DNA of 64,000 bases, from NCBI GenBank assembly GCA_022376465.1, contig JACDTU010000008.1, forward strand, positions 1-64,000, read 5' to 3'. Shown here piece by piece: positions 30,401 through 38,943 of this stretch. The notes under the pieces were generated by a model. It did no database searches, was not told where the DNA came from, and was given only the letters and a program-made list of their open reading frames with translations. Source of the stretch: Cubamyces lactineus. Its lineage: Eukaryota; Basidiomycota; Agaricomycetes; Polyporales; Polyporaceae. Positions within the stretch are counted from its first letter, which is position 1, and every line of letters begins with the position of its first letter. A program made the translations under genes and the position numbers.

Positions 30401-31120
30401 CTTCGGCTCTACTGTGCTAACAATCCGGAGAACTGGGCCAAACTGCTGCCTCAATTCGAATTCGCGCACAATCAGCGGACACACTCTGTCACGGGAAAAT
30501 CCCCGTTTGAACTCCTCTACGGGTTTCAGCCAGAGGCCGCTGGGACAGTCCGAACCACCCCAAAGCATCCAAGTACGGAGCAGAGGCTTCAAAGTCTTCA
30601 GGAAGCCAGGGAGAATACAATAGCTGCGCATGCGCAGGCCGCCGCAGCCATGTCAAGAAGACTCCCCGCTGCTCAAGTTCCGCTGAAGCTCGGAGACAAG
30701 GTTCTTCTCGATACAAAGAACCTCAGGCTTCCATATGTCTCTAGGAAGTTGATTCCAAAACGAGTGGGACCGTTCGCTATCGTCAAGGTCTTGGGACCGG
30801 TTACATTTAAGTTAAAACTTCCGGAGAAATGGAAGATACACCCAGTCTTCCACGCAGCGCTACTTACTCCGTACCACACAACTAAGGAGCACGGACCAGA
30901 CTACATCCGACCTCCACCGATTCCCACTCCAGACTCGACGGAAGGAGAGGAATGGGAGGTAGAAGCAATCCTAAGCCACCGTACCCGAGGTACCCGAAAA
31001 CAGTACCTAGTGGCTTGGAAGGGTTGGCCTGCATCGGAGAATTCTTGGGAACCAGAAAAACATCTCAAGAATGCGCAGTCAATCCTGCGCAACTATAAGA
31101 AGAGGCACAAATTGTCGTAA
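27467..31120 (+). CDS. pol: Pol of element A (protease, RT, RNase H, integrase, chromodomain)
   Basis: One open frame of 1,217 codons, expected as part of Gag-Pol. Order: aspartic protease (IKGLIDTGADAVIV near residue 45), RT ([56 protein letters not shown]), RNase H (IECDASKVATGAVLRQQ; YDRELLAIVRALEAWRHF; LSDHKNLTYF), integrase (HHDAPIMGHPG...CAACQ zinc segment; core acidic residues in MDYITDLP, ISDRGPQF and TDGETERVNQ), and a C-terminal chromodomain (EWEVEAIL...YLVAWKGWPASENSWEPEKHL). All catalytic residues I can check are present, so this copy looks enzymatically complete. Confidence 0.95.
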   Translation, partial: LGRQADSTPDLPKELHVTIVTNTERRRSALLIPGYMQVQDKAVEIKGLIDTGADAVIVNKKIVDKYNLPTVRLPKTLTFRNADDSVNSMGTITHRVEGTFNLHGKKLPTNWYVADIGRDDVLFGMPWIRKYNPNIDWESGRITFKSDIIKKQQQIHKYQCEHDPPEGMLWNFPVKPLNQDLVVSFVRAIPDEDDADPDSERLTFNPSRAIELWYRKKKIRKINKSTEIAIAAKKDQKEKTLDEILPDFVKDYRQVFEKKAASRFPPSRPWDHAIEFKKDFDHHTKGSWRKIYPLTYTERIELDKFIAENLEKGYIRKSKSPLASPFFFVTKKDGSLRPVQDYRALNEGTIKNAYPLPLISDIIDRLKGATIFTKLDVRAGYNNVRIKEGDEWKAAFITPSGLFEPTVMFFGLCNAPATFQNMMNDLFRDMLQEGWMVIYMDDILIFSDNVEDHHERTRRALQRLQDSDLFLKAEKCEFDRQEVEFLGSIIRPGVVAMDPVKLKAIIEWEPPKTVKQVQAFLGFGNFYRRFIRDYSKIVRPLTELTKKDQPFLWTPDCQKAFDTLKKRFTEEPILQIPDPEKPFQIECDASKVATGAVLRQQGEDGLWHPCAYLSKSFTPAERNYQIYDRELLAIVRALEAWRHFLQGSPHPTEILSDHKNLTYFRTAQKLNRRQARWHLFLSEFNIVIKHQPGKSLTQADALSRRSGHDGGENDNKDVVLLGPELFAKAVNVELQERIRDSKLRDSSVVEYITLKGKATKRPEFGKPEDWSDDDGILLYKNRVYVPPDNQLYRDIVKMHHDAPIMGHPGVQKTYDLVKREYMWPGMRKFIVQYVKGCAACQTSKVNTHPIKPGLIPIQHSGDTRPFRTITMDYITDLPESDGFNAVQVVVDHDVSKAAVFSPCTKNITAEGAMDILQRDVYRRFGLPAKVISDRGPQFISKAFKELHNSLGIETALSTAYHPQTDGETERVNQELDLALRLYCANNPENWAKLLPQFEFAHNQRTHSVTGKSPFELLYGFQPEAAGTVRTTPKHPSTEQRLQSLQEARENTIAAHAQAAAAMSRRLPAAQVPLKLGDKVLLDTKNLRLPYVSRKLIPKRVGPFAIVKVLGPVTFKLKLPEKWKIHPVFHAALLTPYHTTKEHGPDYIRPPPIPTPDSTEGEEWEVEAILSHRTRGTRKQYLVAWKGWPASENSWEPEKHLKNAQSILRNYKKRHKLS

Positions 31121-32433
31121 AAAGACTCAACCCACTCCTCACTCAAATATTCCCTCCAATTTTCTAAACATTTTCTGATATTCACTATGGTCAACACTCG
31201 CACTCATCTCACTGGTCGCCGCTTCTCTGAGGCTTCCAGACGCAACATTCCCCGTCCCCCCAACTTCATCCGCGAACGGAGGACGGTTTTCTACAACCAC
31301 CTCCCTCGACACACTGTCTCGGCCAACGACGAAGGCACCCTCGCCGACCGCATCGGCTGGGTCATTGTCCACCCCGACCTCTACAGTCACGTAGAGGCTC
31401 GAATTTCTCATCTCCCTGAGGTCAAGGACCTCATCGACGTCTACCGCTCTCTCGCCAGGGCTGCTCCGTCCTACGGAGTTCTCGTCAACTATAACAAGAG
31501 GACGTCGGCGCCCAAGTCGGAGAAGAAGAAGGTCGATCAGGTTGCGAACGAGGCTTACCAGGCGGTGATCCAAGGAGCAGAGAAGGTACTCTCGATGCTC
31601 GCTAACCCCCAGATCGCGGGGGCTCTCTCGGATCTCATGCCCCTCCGCAACCAACACGGTACTCATAACTGGGGACATATTTTCTGGCCGCAACGTCTCG
31701 ATGACTACCCGGAGTCTATCGAGGTAGATGAGGATGAAGACGCGGACGTGAGTTCAGTCGGAGGATGGTCAGTTCCCTCAACTGACCCATGGAAGATTGC
31801 TACTCCAGACCCCGAGGAAGAAGCCGTCAAGTGGGGACAAACCTCTGAGGAGTCCACCCCCTCTTTGGTTTCATCTCGCTCGGATTCACCTTACTCCGAG
31901 GTGGAATCGTTCGACTTTCTCCCGGAGCTTGAGCATCTCGAGCTCAGTACGGTTGACGAGGTCGACGAGCTCCTTGAGGAGGAGTTCCACGAAGCCCTGA
32001 AGGTCGCGGTTAGGGCACCCTCTCCTCCTCCTCCCCCACCAGCGACTCTCACTAAGAACGCTGAAGAACCTCGCGGACGCTGCGGTTTCTTTCGAGGAAC
32101 CGGAGAAGATCGACTTGGCTATGTCAATTCCAACGGCGACATCTTCGTGGTCCCCAACAATCCTTTCGGCATCTCCGTCACTCGGATCATGGTCGCATAC
32201 CATCTGCGATGGCCGGAAGCTTCTGTCAGGACCACAATGGCAGCCTCTCTCCTTATCGACGACGTCATCGCTCGTCGAGGAAATTTCCCTGCCTTCAAGA
32301 TCGAGGCCGAACGCACCCCGACGACTTATCGCCAGGCTATAGGCATGTCGGCGGCAGAATCGGCGCAGTGGGATTGTATTCGGGCAGTAGGTAACGTGTC
32401 TGACCTCGTCCAGACCTCTTTGGACGTCTTCCG

Positions 32434-32731
32434 TGTCGAACTAGACGCGCATTAGGCGCTGACTAATAGCAGGCTAGTAAGCGGGAATGGACACGAGGCT
32501 ACCAGTCTCCTGGAGAAAGTTCCGGATACTGTGGCTGAGGTACTACATAGTATGACATCGTACTATACAGTATTACATCATAGCCTCCGTGTACATGTAT
32601 ATAAGGCTGCTCTGTAGGAGCAGTACAACAAGTCGCTCTTAACCTTCAATCCCTACGTGTGCCTCTATTCAGAGCTCTACAGGTAAGTGAGCTAGTGGGG
32701 CTTTCCACTGCGTAACAAGCCCAGCTCAACA
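32434..32731 (+). repeat. 5' LTR of the Copia element
   Basis: 298 bp, TGTCGAACTAG to AGCTCAACA. TATATAAG is at 32598-32605. A GTAAGT splice donor (32683) lies in the transcribed part. Confidence 0.96.
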
Positions 32732-33028
32732 GGTTATGAGCCCTGGTTGATGCTCGGATCTGCGCCTGGCAAGGCTGCGATCCTGATGCTCCCAGCTCAG
32801 CTCAGCTGGTTGATGCCAAAGCTTGTGCCTGGCAAGGCCTTGCTTTTGTGCGCCCAGCAATACCTGGACGTCGCCCTAGTGGGGCTAGACGTTGCGGCCC
32901 TTAGTGTGCGCCATGTAGGCTGCACCTATGCCGCTAGAGCTTAGGGAGTGTTCAGCATTGCTGCCCTTGGCGCCGTTATGGCTGCCTTGTTGTGCGCATG
33001 GACAAATGCTGACATTCTGTCTCTACAG
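32683..33028 (+). other. Predicted leader intron of the Copia element
   Basis: CAG|GTAAGT at the LTR 3' part, CTACAG acceptor at 33028, and a CTGAC branch-like sequence at 33009-33013, 346 bp in all. Splicing would remove the primer binding site and all upstream ATGs and leave the gag-pol ATG 14 nt after the junction. It is longer than the usual 50-60 bp introns here. Confidence 0.5.
32734..32746 (+). other. Copia primer binding site (initiator tRNA-Met anticodon arm)
   Basis: TTATGAGCCCTGG, 2 nt after the LTR, is complementary to CCAGGGCTCATAA, the expected anticodon stem-loop of a fungal initiator tRNA-Met (CAT anticodon). As in Drosophila copia, this fits priming by a tRNA half cut in the anticodon loop rather than by the tRNA 3' end. 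Confidence 0.65.
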
Positions 33029-33042
33029 ACTCCCTTAACGCC

Positions 33043-36000
33043 ATGTCCAACTCGCTCACTCAGCTCGTTCCTGTCCTTGACGGTTCGAACTACCCTCAGT
33101 GGGTCGACCTGATGAAGGCTTACCTTCAGCAGCAGGAGGTTTGGCTCGTCGTTGAGCCTCCTGAGGGCATCGCTGCCCCTACCCTTGAGGAAGACGGTAG
33201 AAACCGGAGCGAAGTCGTCGCCTGGAATCAGATGATGATGAAGGCGATGGGCTGTATTCGCCTCCGGCTCAGCCCCGAGGTGAGTAGCCTTGTGAAAGAC
33301 AAGGCGACTCCCAAGGAGCTGTGGAGCGCCCTTAAGAGCCTCTACGGGACTACCTCGTCGATGGGTGCCTATAGTTTCTATAAGGCCGCCACCAGTGTGC
33401 GCATCCCGTCGAATGAGCATCCCGGCCCTGCGATCGCTAAGATCCAAGGGAACCTTGACCAACTGAGCGGTGCGGGGATTAACATCCCTATGAACCTGCG
33501 TGCCTTGATGATCTTGGACGCAGCGCCGCCGCGGTATGAGACCGCAATTCAGCTCTGTCTTAATGACAATGAGCTAGCGGACCTGACCACTTCTGATGCT
33601 CGGGAAGCACTTGTGGCTTCCTGGGAAGCGTCGGTGACAAAGGGTAACCGCAAAGTTGGCGAGGCAAAGAAGCTCAGTGCTGTCAAGCGCAAGGGCAAAG
33701 ATCCTGCCTTCAAGCAGCAGCAGCAGCAACACCGCAACGGTGACTCGCAGCAGCAGCAGCAGAAGGGCAAGGGCAAAGCTCGGCGAGGGAAGCGTAAGGG
33801 TCAGAAGTCTTCAGACCATGACCACGCCCACCTTGCTTCCACCGCGGCCATCTCTGACGGTCCTACCACGACTGTCGATCCGCGTGCGCTTCTGCGCAAG
33901 CCTGTCCGGGTTAACGGCCCTGAGGGTGAGTCAAAGTATCCTACCCTCAAGCGTGCCTTCAACCTTGCTCGCGACCTCGACATCACGCCCAGTCCTGAGC
34001 GCATTCGCACTTTGGAAAGCGTAATTAAGGTCAGCGACAAGGGGGAGGGTTCTAGCCAGATCGTCGAGATCGACTCGGACAGCGCGGACAGTCACTCATC
34101 GAAGCGGACTCGCCTTACCTTGGCTGAGCGCATTGACTGGACTGAAAGGGATGACGATGCGGAATCCACTGTCTCCTTCGGCTACGAAGATGACGACGTG
34201 GACATGGAGATCGCCAATGCGGCTGGTCTCTATGAGCAGTATGACGAGCAAGTGCGGTCAGTACTTCTCACTCTGCCCTACAGACAACATGCTGATGCGC
34301 TTCTTTCAGCAGCAACATGTAACAGCGTGGATGGATCTGCGGTAGTTAGATTGCGGAATCCTGTCTGTATTTCGTCTGAACAATGTAGTCATTCTGTTTC
34401 ATTCGCGGAATGTGCTCGTTGCAAGGGCAAGAGTAAGGCTGACCAAAATCCTCAATGGATGCTTGACTCGGGCGCATCTCTCCATTTCACTAATGATATG
34501 GATGATTACATTGAGTATGCGCCGCTAAGTGAAGACATTGTTGTTCATACTGCGAATGGCGTTGCCTTTGTCAAGGGATCTGGGACTGTTCTTCTGAACT
34601 GTCCGTTACCATCTGGCGGTCACACGACAGTACGCATCGCACCTGTCTACTTTATGCCAGATTTATCTATCCGCCTTCTTTCTATGGGAGAATTCCTTCA
34701 GAAAGGAATGCGAGTGAGCGGAAATGCTGAGAGAGTCAGCATCTTGCAAAGATCAGGAAAGCCATTCCTGGTTTTTCATCCACGCACTCCCAATGACACT
34801 GTCTACTGTGTCGAGTCGCTTCACGCGAGGGATGCGTTGTATATCTTTCCAACGGTCTGTAACCTTGATTACCAGACCATGCACCGTCGCTTGGGACATC
34901 CTTCCAAGGATGTACTAAGGCATGCAAGGGAACACACTGCAGATTTCCCTACCATTGAGTTCCCTAAGGAGGAACCTCTATGCCGTGGATGCGCAGAAGG
35001 GAAGATGCCCTTACGGTCCTTCCCGCCATCCGTTCGACGCGCTTCTCGTCCTTTTGAGCTTATTCACTCGGACTTGAAGTCATTCCCCGTCGACTCCTAC
35101 CACAAATACAAGTATGCGATCATGTTTCTCGATGATCATACATCGTATGCTTGGGCTGTGTGTCTGCGCTCCAAGGATGCTGCGCTCACAGCGACAAAAC
35201 ACTTCCTTGCCAACGTCGAGAATCAATTCAAGACGAAGGTACAGAAGTGGATGTCTGACGGTGGAGGAGAGTACAAGTCCAAAGCATTTGATGCATTGCT
35301 TAAGGACAAAGGCATAGAGATACTCCAGAGTGTTCCGCACCAGCCTCAGCAGAATGGCCGTGCTGAACGACTCATGCGAACTCTTTCAGACAAGGCTGAA
35401 GCTATGCGCTTTGACGCCTGTCTACCACAATCATGGTGGGAATTTGCGATTGAGCACGCTGTTCATGTGTATAACCGCACACCTTTACGCCGCTTGAAGT
35501 GGCGAACCCCCTATGAGGCGTTGAATGGTGAAGCTCCATCTATCAAACACTTACGTGTGTTTGGGTGTGGTGCCTATGTGCACTTACCGCCTGCAGTACG
35601 AACCAATAAGCTCTCGCCTAAGTCAGAACTTATGGTGTACATTGGGGTCGCCCCCGGTGGTCATGGCTTTAGGTTCATGCGGTCACCTAACAACGTTATA
35701 TTCACGTCAGCACATGCATTGTTCGACGAGAATATGTTCCCTAAATGTCCCACCAACCAGCGACGTCGTACCTCTCGGATTGATGATCCAGAGGATGAAA
35801 ACCCATCTGACCCTGAACCAACCGTTCCTTCGGGCCCTGATGATGATGATGAGCCACGTCATCCTCCCCACCAACCTCTTGAAAGGAGACAGGAGCAGGA
35901 GCATGATGATGCACCTGAGATGCCACCCCGTGTGCGCACTCCTAGTCCGCCGCCCCGTGTACCGGAATTGCCGCCTACGCCTCAGAAGCCTAGGCGTGCA

Positions 36001-37959
36001 ACACGTGAGCGGAGAGTACCAGTTCGCCCAGGCAATGTGTACGGAGAGTCACGGCATCCCGTACAACAGTTCAAAGAGATTGAGAAGCAGGGGGAGTGGA
36101 AAAAGATTGTTGGTGAGCAGTCAGGTCGCTCCCGCGCCACTGGCAAGTCTCGGTCAGAATCTGTTCCCGGCAGTAGTTCTGCACCACCCGCTCCAAGCGA
36201 CATACCTGCTCCATCCGCCTCGGGAGAAGCGTCTGGCAGCGCACCTGATAATGGCTCGGGTCAATCTTCAGACGAGGTCGAAGATGCCCTGCGCGCCATG
36301 CATGATGAACTGGTCCTGGCACAACTATGCCGGGAAGGGGGAGTAGGACTTATCAACTATCTACTCATGAAAGCAGTGCCACCAGTTGATGAGAATCTGC
36401 CCGATACGTCCAACGTTAGAGAGTGGACTTACCGTGACATCGCTCGCCTACCACCGGCTGAGCAGAAGGAATGGAAGGCTGCTTGCCGTGAGGAGCTAGA
36501 GGCACTCCGACGGCGAAAAGTCTTTGAGTTGGTTGATCGCCCTAAAGGGCGCAAGGTCATAAAGAACCGATGGGTATTCGACGTCAAATCTGACGGTCGA
36601 AAGAAGGCCAGGCTTGTAGCCAAGGGTTTCTCCCAGGTCGAAGGTGTCGACTACGACCAGATCTTCTCACCAGTTGTTCACTTCGAGACTGTGCGGCTTT
36701 TGCTTGCACTCTCAGCACTTGAAGACTGGTACATCACTGGACTCGACGTCCGTAATGCTTACCTTTACGGAAAGCTTGACGAGGAGATCTACATGGAACA
36801 ACCCGAAGGCTTTGCAGCCAAAGGCCAGGAGCACAAAGTCCTCCGACTACTACGTGCTCTATATGGACTTAAGCAAGCAGGTCTTGCATGGTGGCGCACC
36901 CTGAATGAGTCCATGAAAGAGCTAGGCTTCAAACGCTTAGTCTCTGATGCCGGTATCTTCGTCTTTAGGGACGAGAACGGCGGCATGGTCATCGTCATTG
37001 TGTATGTCGATGACGCCCTCTTCTGTGGACGGAACAAGGCACTCGTCAATAAGATGAAGGCCAAGTTCATGGAGAAGTGGGAATGCAGAGACCTTGGCGA
37101 AGTCAAGGAATTCCTGCGTATGCGCATCCAGCGTAGAGGTCGAACGATCCATATTGATCAGTGCGCCTACCTGGAGAAAGTGCTTCTGCGATGCGGTATG
37201 CAAAACGCGAAGCCTGCGCCTACTCCACTGCCGGCAGGGTATCACCCAGAGCCGAATAGTCAACCAGTGGATCCCATTCTCCGCTCCAGGTTCCAAACCG
37301 TCATTGGGTCCTTACTGTATATCATGCTAGGCACTCGACCTGACATTGCTTTTGCCGTGACCAAACTATCACAGTTTGCTGCGAACCCTTCGCAAGAGCA
37401 CCTCACTAAAGCGCTGTATATCTGTCGCTATCTTCTTGGGACCAGGTCTTACTCTTTGGTCTACGATGGTGCTAGCGGTCTCGGCCTGTGCGCATGTACA
37501 GACTCTGATTGGGGGTCTGACCCATTCACTCGACGGTCACAAACAGGATATTTCCTGAAGTTGGCTGGAGGGATTTTCAGCTGGCAATCTCGTGCTCAGA
37601 AGACAGTTGCACACTCGTCAACTGAAGCCGAGTACATGGCAATCAGCGATTGTTCTCGCCAAGTAGTCTGGATCCGCAACCTTATGAGCGAGATCGGCTA
37701 CGAGCTAGCTCCCATCCCAATTGCGGGAGACAGCCAGGGATCGCTCTTTATGAGCTCGAACCCTGTGACTGAGAGCCGGTCGAAACACATCGACATTCGC
37801 TACCATGCTATTCGAGAGTACATCGAGAATAAGCAGGTCGAAGTGTTCTTTGTTGACGGCTCGGATAATCCAGCTGACCTCTTCACCAAGAACCTGGGAC
37901 ATGTCAAGTTCACCAAGTTCAGAGGGCAACTTGGCCTTGAGTTCTATGACTCGGCCTAA
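33043..37959 (+). CDS. gag-pol: Copia Gag-Pol polyprotein
   Basis: 1638 aa in one frame. Order: UBN2-type Gag (about 1-200, LDGSNYPQWVDLMKAYL), Gln-tract basic region (about 225-265), protease (WMLDSGASLHF near 470), GAG pre-integrase with HX4H...CX2C (MHRRLGHPS; LCRGCAEGKM), integrase core (LIHSDLKSFP, SDGGGEYKS, NGRAERLMRTL), an acidic/Pro-rich hinge (about 910-1040), RVT_2 reverse transcriptase (GFSQVEGVDYDQIFSPV, YLYGKLDEEIYMEQP, YVDDALF), and RNase H (CTDSDWGSD, SSTEAEYMA, DNPADLFTKNL). All expected motifs are present. No CCHC zinc knuckle is seen in Gag; a Gln/Lys/Arg-rich stretch lies where it would be expected. Confidence 0.95.
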   Translation: MSNSLTQLVPVLDGSNYPQWVDLMKAYLQQQEVWLVVEPPEGIAAPTLEEDGRNRSEVVAWNQMMMKAMGCIRLRLSPEVSSLVKDKATPKELWSALKSLYGTTSSMGAYSFYKAATSVRIPSNEHPGPAIAKIQGNLDQLSGAGINIPMNLRALMILDAAPPRYETAIQLCLNDNELADLTTSDAREALVASWEASVTKGNRKVGEAKKLSAVKRKGKDPAFKQQQQQHRNGDSQQQQQKGKGKARRGKRKGQKSSDHDHAHLASTAAISDGPTTTVDPRALLRKPVRVNGPEGESKYPTLKRAFNLARDLDITPSPERIRTLESVIKVSDKGEGSSQIVEIDSDSADSHSSKRTRLTLAERIDWTERDDDAESTVSFGYEDDDVDMEIANAAGLYEQYDEQVRSVLLTLPYRQHADALLSAATCNSVDGSAVVRLRNPVCISSEQCSHSVSFAECARCKGKSKADQNPQWMLDSGASLHFTNDMDDYIEYAPLSEDIVVHTANGVAFVKGSGTVLLNCPLPSGGHTTVRIAPVYFMPDLSIRLLSMGEFLQKGMRVSGNAERVSILQRSGKPFLVFHPRTPNDTVYCVESLHARDALYIFPTVCNLDYQTMHRRLGHPSKDVLRHAREHTADFPTIEFPKEEPLCRGCAEGKMPLRSFPPSVRRASRPFELIHSDLKSFPVDSYHKYKYAIMFLDDHTSYAWAVCLRSKDAALTATKHFLANVENQFKTKVQKWMSDGGGEYKSKAFDALLKDKGIEILQSVPHQPQQNGRAERLMRTLSDKAEAMRFDACLPQSWWEFAIEHAVHVYNRTPLRRLKWRTPYEALNGEAPSIKHLRVFGCGAYVHLPPAVRTNKLSPKSELMVYIGVAPGGHGFRFMRSPNNVIFTSAHALFDENMFPKCPTNQRRRTSRIDDPEDENPSDPEPTVPSGPDDDDEPRHPPHQPLERRQEQEHDDAPEMPPRVRTPSPPPRVPELPPTPQKPRRATRERRVPVRPGNVYGESRHPVQQFKEIEKQGEWKKIVGEQSGRSRATGKSRSESVPGSSSAPPAPSDIPAPSASGEASGSAPDNGSGQSSDEVEDALRAMHDELVLAQLCREGGVGLINYLLMKAVPPVDENLPDTSNVREWTYRDIARLPPAEQKEWKAACREELEALRRRKVFELVDRPKGRKVIKNRWVFDVKSDGRKKARLVAKGFSQVEGVDYDQIFSPVVHFETVRLLLALSALEDWYITGLDVRNAYLYGKLDEEIYMEQPEGFAAKGQEHKVLRLLRALYGLKQAGLAWWRTLNESMKELGFKRLVSDAGIFVFRDENGGMVIVIVYVDDALFCGRNKALVNKMKAKFMEKWECRDLGEVKEFLRMRIQRRGRTIHIDQCAYLEKVLLRCGMQNAKPAPTPLPAGYHPEPNSQPVDPILRSRFQTVIGSLLYIMLGTRPDIAFAVTKLSQFAANPSQEHLTKALYICRYLLGTRSYSLVYDGASGLGLCACTDSDWGSDPFTRRSQTGYFLKLAGGIFSWQSRAQKTVAHSSTEAEYMAISDCSRQVVWIRNLMSEIGYELAPIPIAGDSQGSLFMSSNPVTESRSKHIDIRYHAIREYIENKQVEVFFVDGSDNPADLFTKNLGHVKFTKFRGQLGLEFYDSA

Positions 37960-38018
37960 ATCCGCTACATTCAGCCTGCGCGCTCGCGCACACTACCGTG
38001 GTGCTTAGCGAGGGGGAG

Positions 38019-38316
38019 TGTCGAACTAGACGCGCATTAGGCGCTGACTAATAGCAGGCTAGTAAGCGGGAATGGACACGAGGCTACCAGTCTCCTGGAG
38101 AAAGTTCCGGATACTGTGGCTGAGGTACTACATAGTATGACATCGTACTATACAGTATTACATCATAGCCTCCGTGTACATGTATATAAGGCTGCTCTGT
38201 AGGAGCAGTACAACAAGTCGCTCTTAACCTTCAATCCCTACGTGTGCCTCTATTCAGAGCTCTACAGGTAAGTGAGCTAGTGGGGCTTTCCACTGCGTAA
38301 CAAGCCCAGCTCAACA
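38019..38316 (+). repeat. 3' LTR of the Copia element
   Basis: 298 bp, same as 32434-32731 base for base as far as I can read, preceded by the polypurine tract GAGGGGGAG. Confidence 0.96.
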
Positions 38317-38401
38317 TTCCGTCCTGAGGTCGTCGAGCGTAACCAGAACATTATCGTGCATGCCTAAGGTCGAGGACGACCTTCAGCGGAGGGGGAGCTA
38401 A

Positions 38402-38943
38402 TGTTACAAATGTACGATAGGCGTCTTACGAACTGTACGATTTGGTATGGTCTCTACTTCCGTCTCTGTACTATATGAATATGGCGGACTCTAGGATTCT
38501 AGCTACGGTTCTTAAAGACAGGAATGGTCTCGTATTATCTAGGACTCTCTAGGACTTTCTATGCACAGTTACTGCTGCACAGTGCACAGTTACTTCCGCG
38601 CAGTGCACAGGCGCTTCTGCACAGTCCACAGCAGCACTGCCACAGTGTTACTAGGTTCGACTAGCGCTGACTACTACGCACCAGAAAGTCCATGTACACG
38701 CTAGAACATTCCGTCTACAGGCCTGCATACATGTATATAAGAGGCGACGCCATAAAGCGACCCTCAGCTTTCAGTCTCTTCGCGAAATACGACTTTTGTT
38801 GCTCGTTAACTCGCTTTCAACTGCAAATACTACTACGCGCTTATCTTCGACAAGCTAGGGCTAGTAGCTGAATAGATACAAGCTCTCTATTCATTGACGT
38901 CTTAAGGCTTGATAGTTTAAGAGTCACGCTCGAAAGCGTAACA
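38402..38943 (+). repeat. 3' LTR of element A
   Basis: 542 bp, one T longer than the 5' LTR, preceded by GGAGGGGGAG and followed by the duplicated target ggggt. Confidence 0.95.

Larger units (their letters stand above)
32434..38316 (+). mobile_element. Ty1/Copia element (5,883 bp, intact, very young)
   Basis: Two 298-bp LTRs (32434-32731 and 38019-38316), which I read as identical, with target duplication ttccg (32429-32433 and 38317-38321). Order: LTR, half-tRNA primer site, leader with a predicted intron, one 1638-codon gag-pol ORF, polypurine tract GAGGGGGAG (38010-38018), LTR. Identical LTRs and an open ORF indicate recent insertion and possible activity. Confidence 0.97.
31187..38367 (+). 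pseudogene. ORF3 of element A, interrupted by the Copia element
   Basis: A sense-strand third ORF, 66 nt after the pol stop. Its first part is 31187-32433; the Copia element then interrupts it, and it resumes after the duplicated target at 38322-38367. Together these give 430 codons plus TAA, with the break 15 codons before the end. As it stands the copy reads into the Copia LTR and stops at 32455. Visible features: a basic N terminus (MVNTRTHLTGRRFSEASRRN), a helical middle, an acidic Ser/Asp/Glu block (about 180-270), a run of seven prolines near 285, and a compact C-terminal region containing GFFRGTGEDRLGYVNSNGD and RIMVAYHLRWPEASVRTTM. It ends 34 nt before the 3' LTR. No known family recognised. 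Its place in the element suggests an accessory role, which is inference. Confidence 0.75.
24157..38943 (+). mobile_element. Ty3/Gypsy chromovirus element A (8.9 kb, plus nested Copia)
   Basis: The LTRs at 24157-24697 (541 bp) and 38402-38943 (542 bp) differ by one T in a T run; the target duplication is ggggt. Order: LTR, self-primer site, AUG-less ORF1, gag, pol via -1 shift, ORF3, polypurine tract GGAGGGGGAG (38388-38397), LTR. All coding parts are open except that ORF3 is interrupted by the Copia element. Without it the element is 8,899 bp. Confidence 0.96.

Noticed and set aside
31139..31693. 184-codon minus-strand frame under ORF3 of element A
   Set aside because: ORF3 on the plus strand is much longer and starts with an ATG just after pol; the minus frame has no signal of its own.
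32747..32944. 65-codon frame after the Copia primer site
   Set aside because: It lies inside the predicted leader intron, has low-complexity repeats (two copies of a CCTGGCAAGGC phrase) and no domain.
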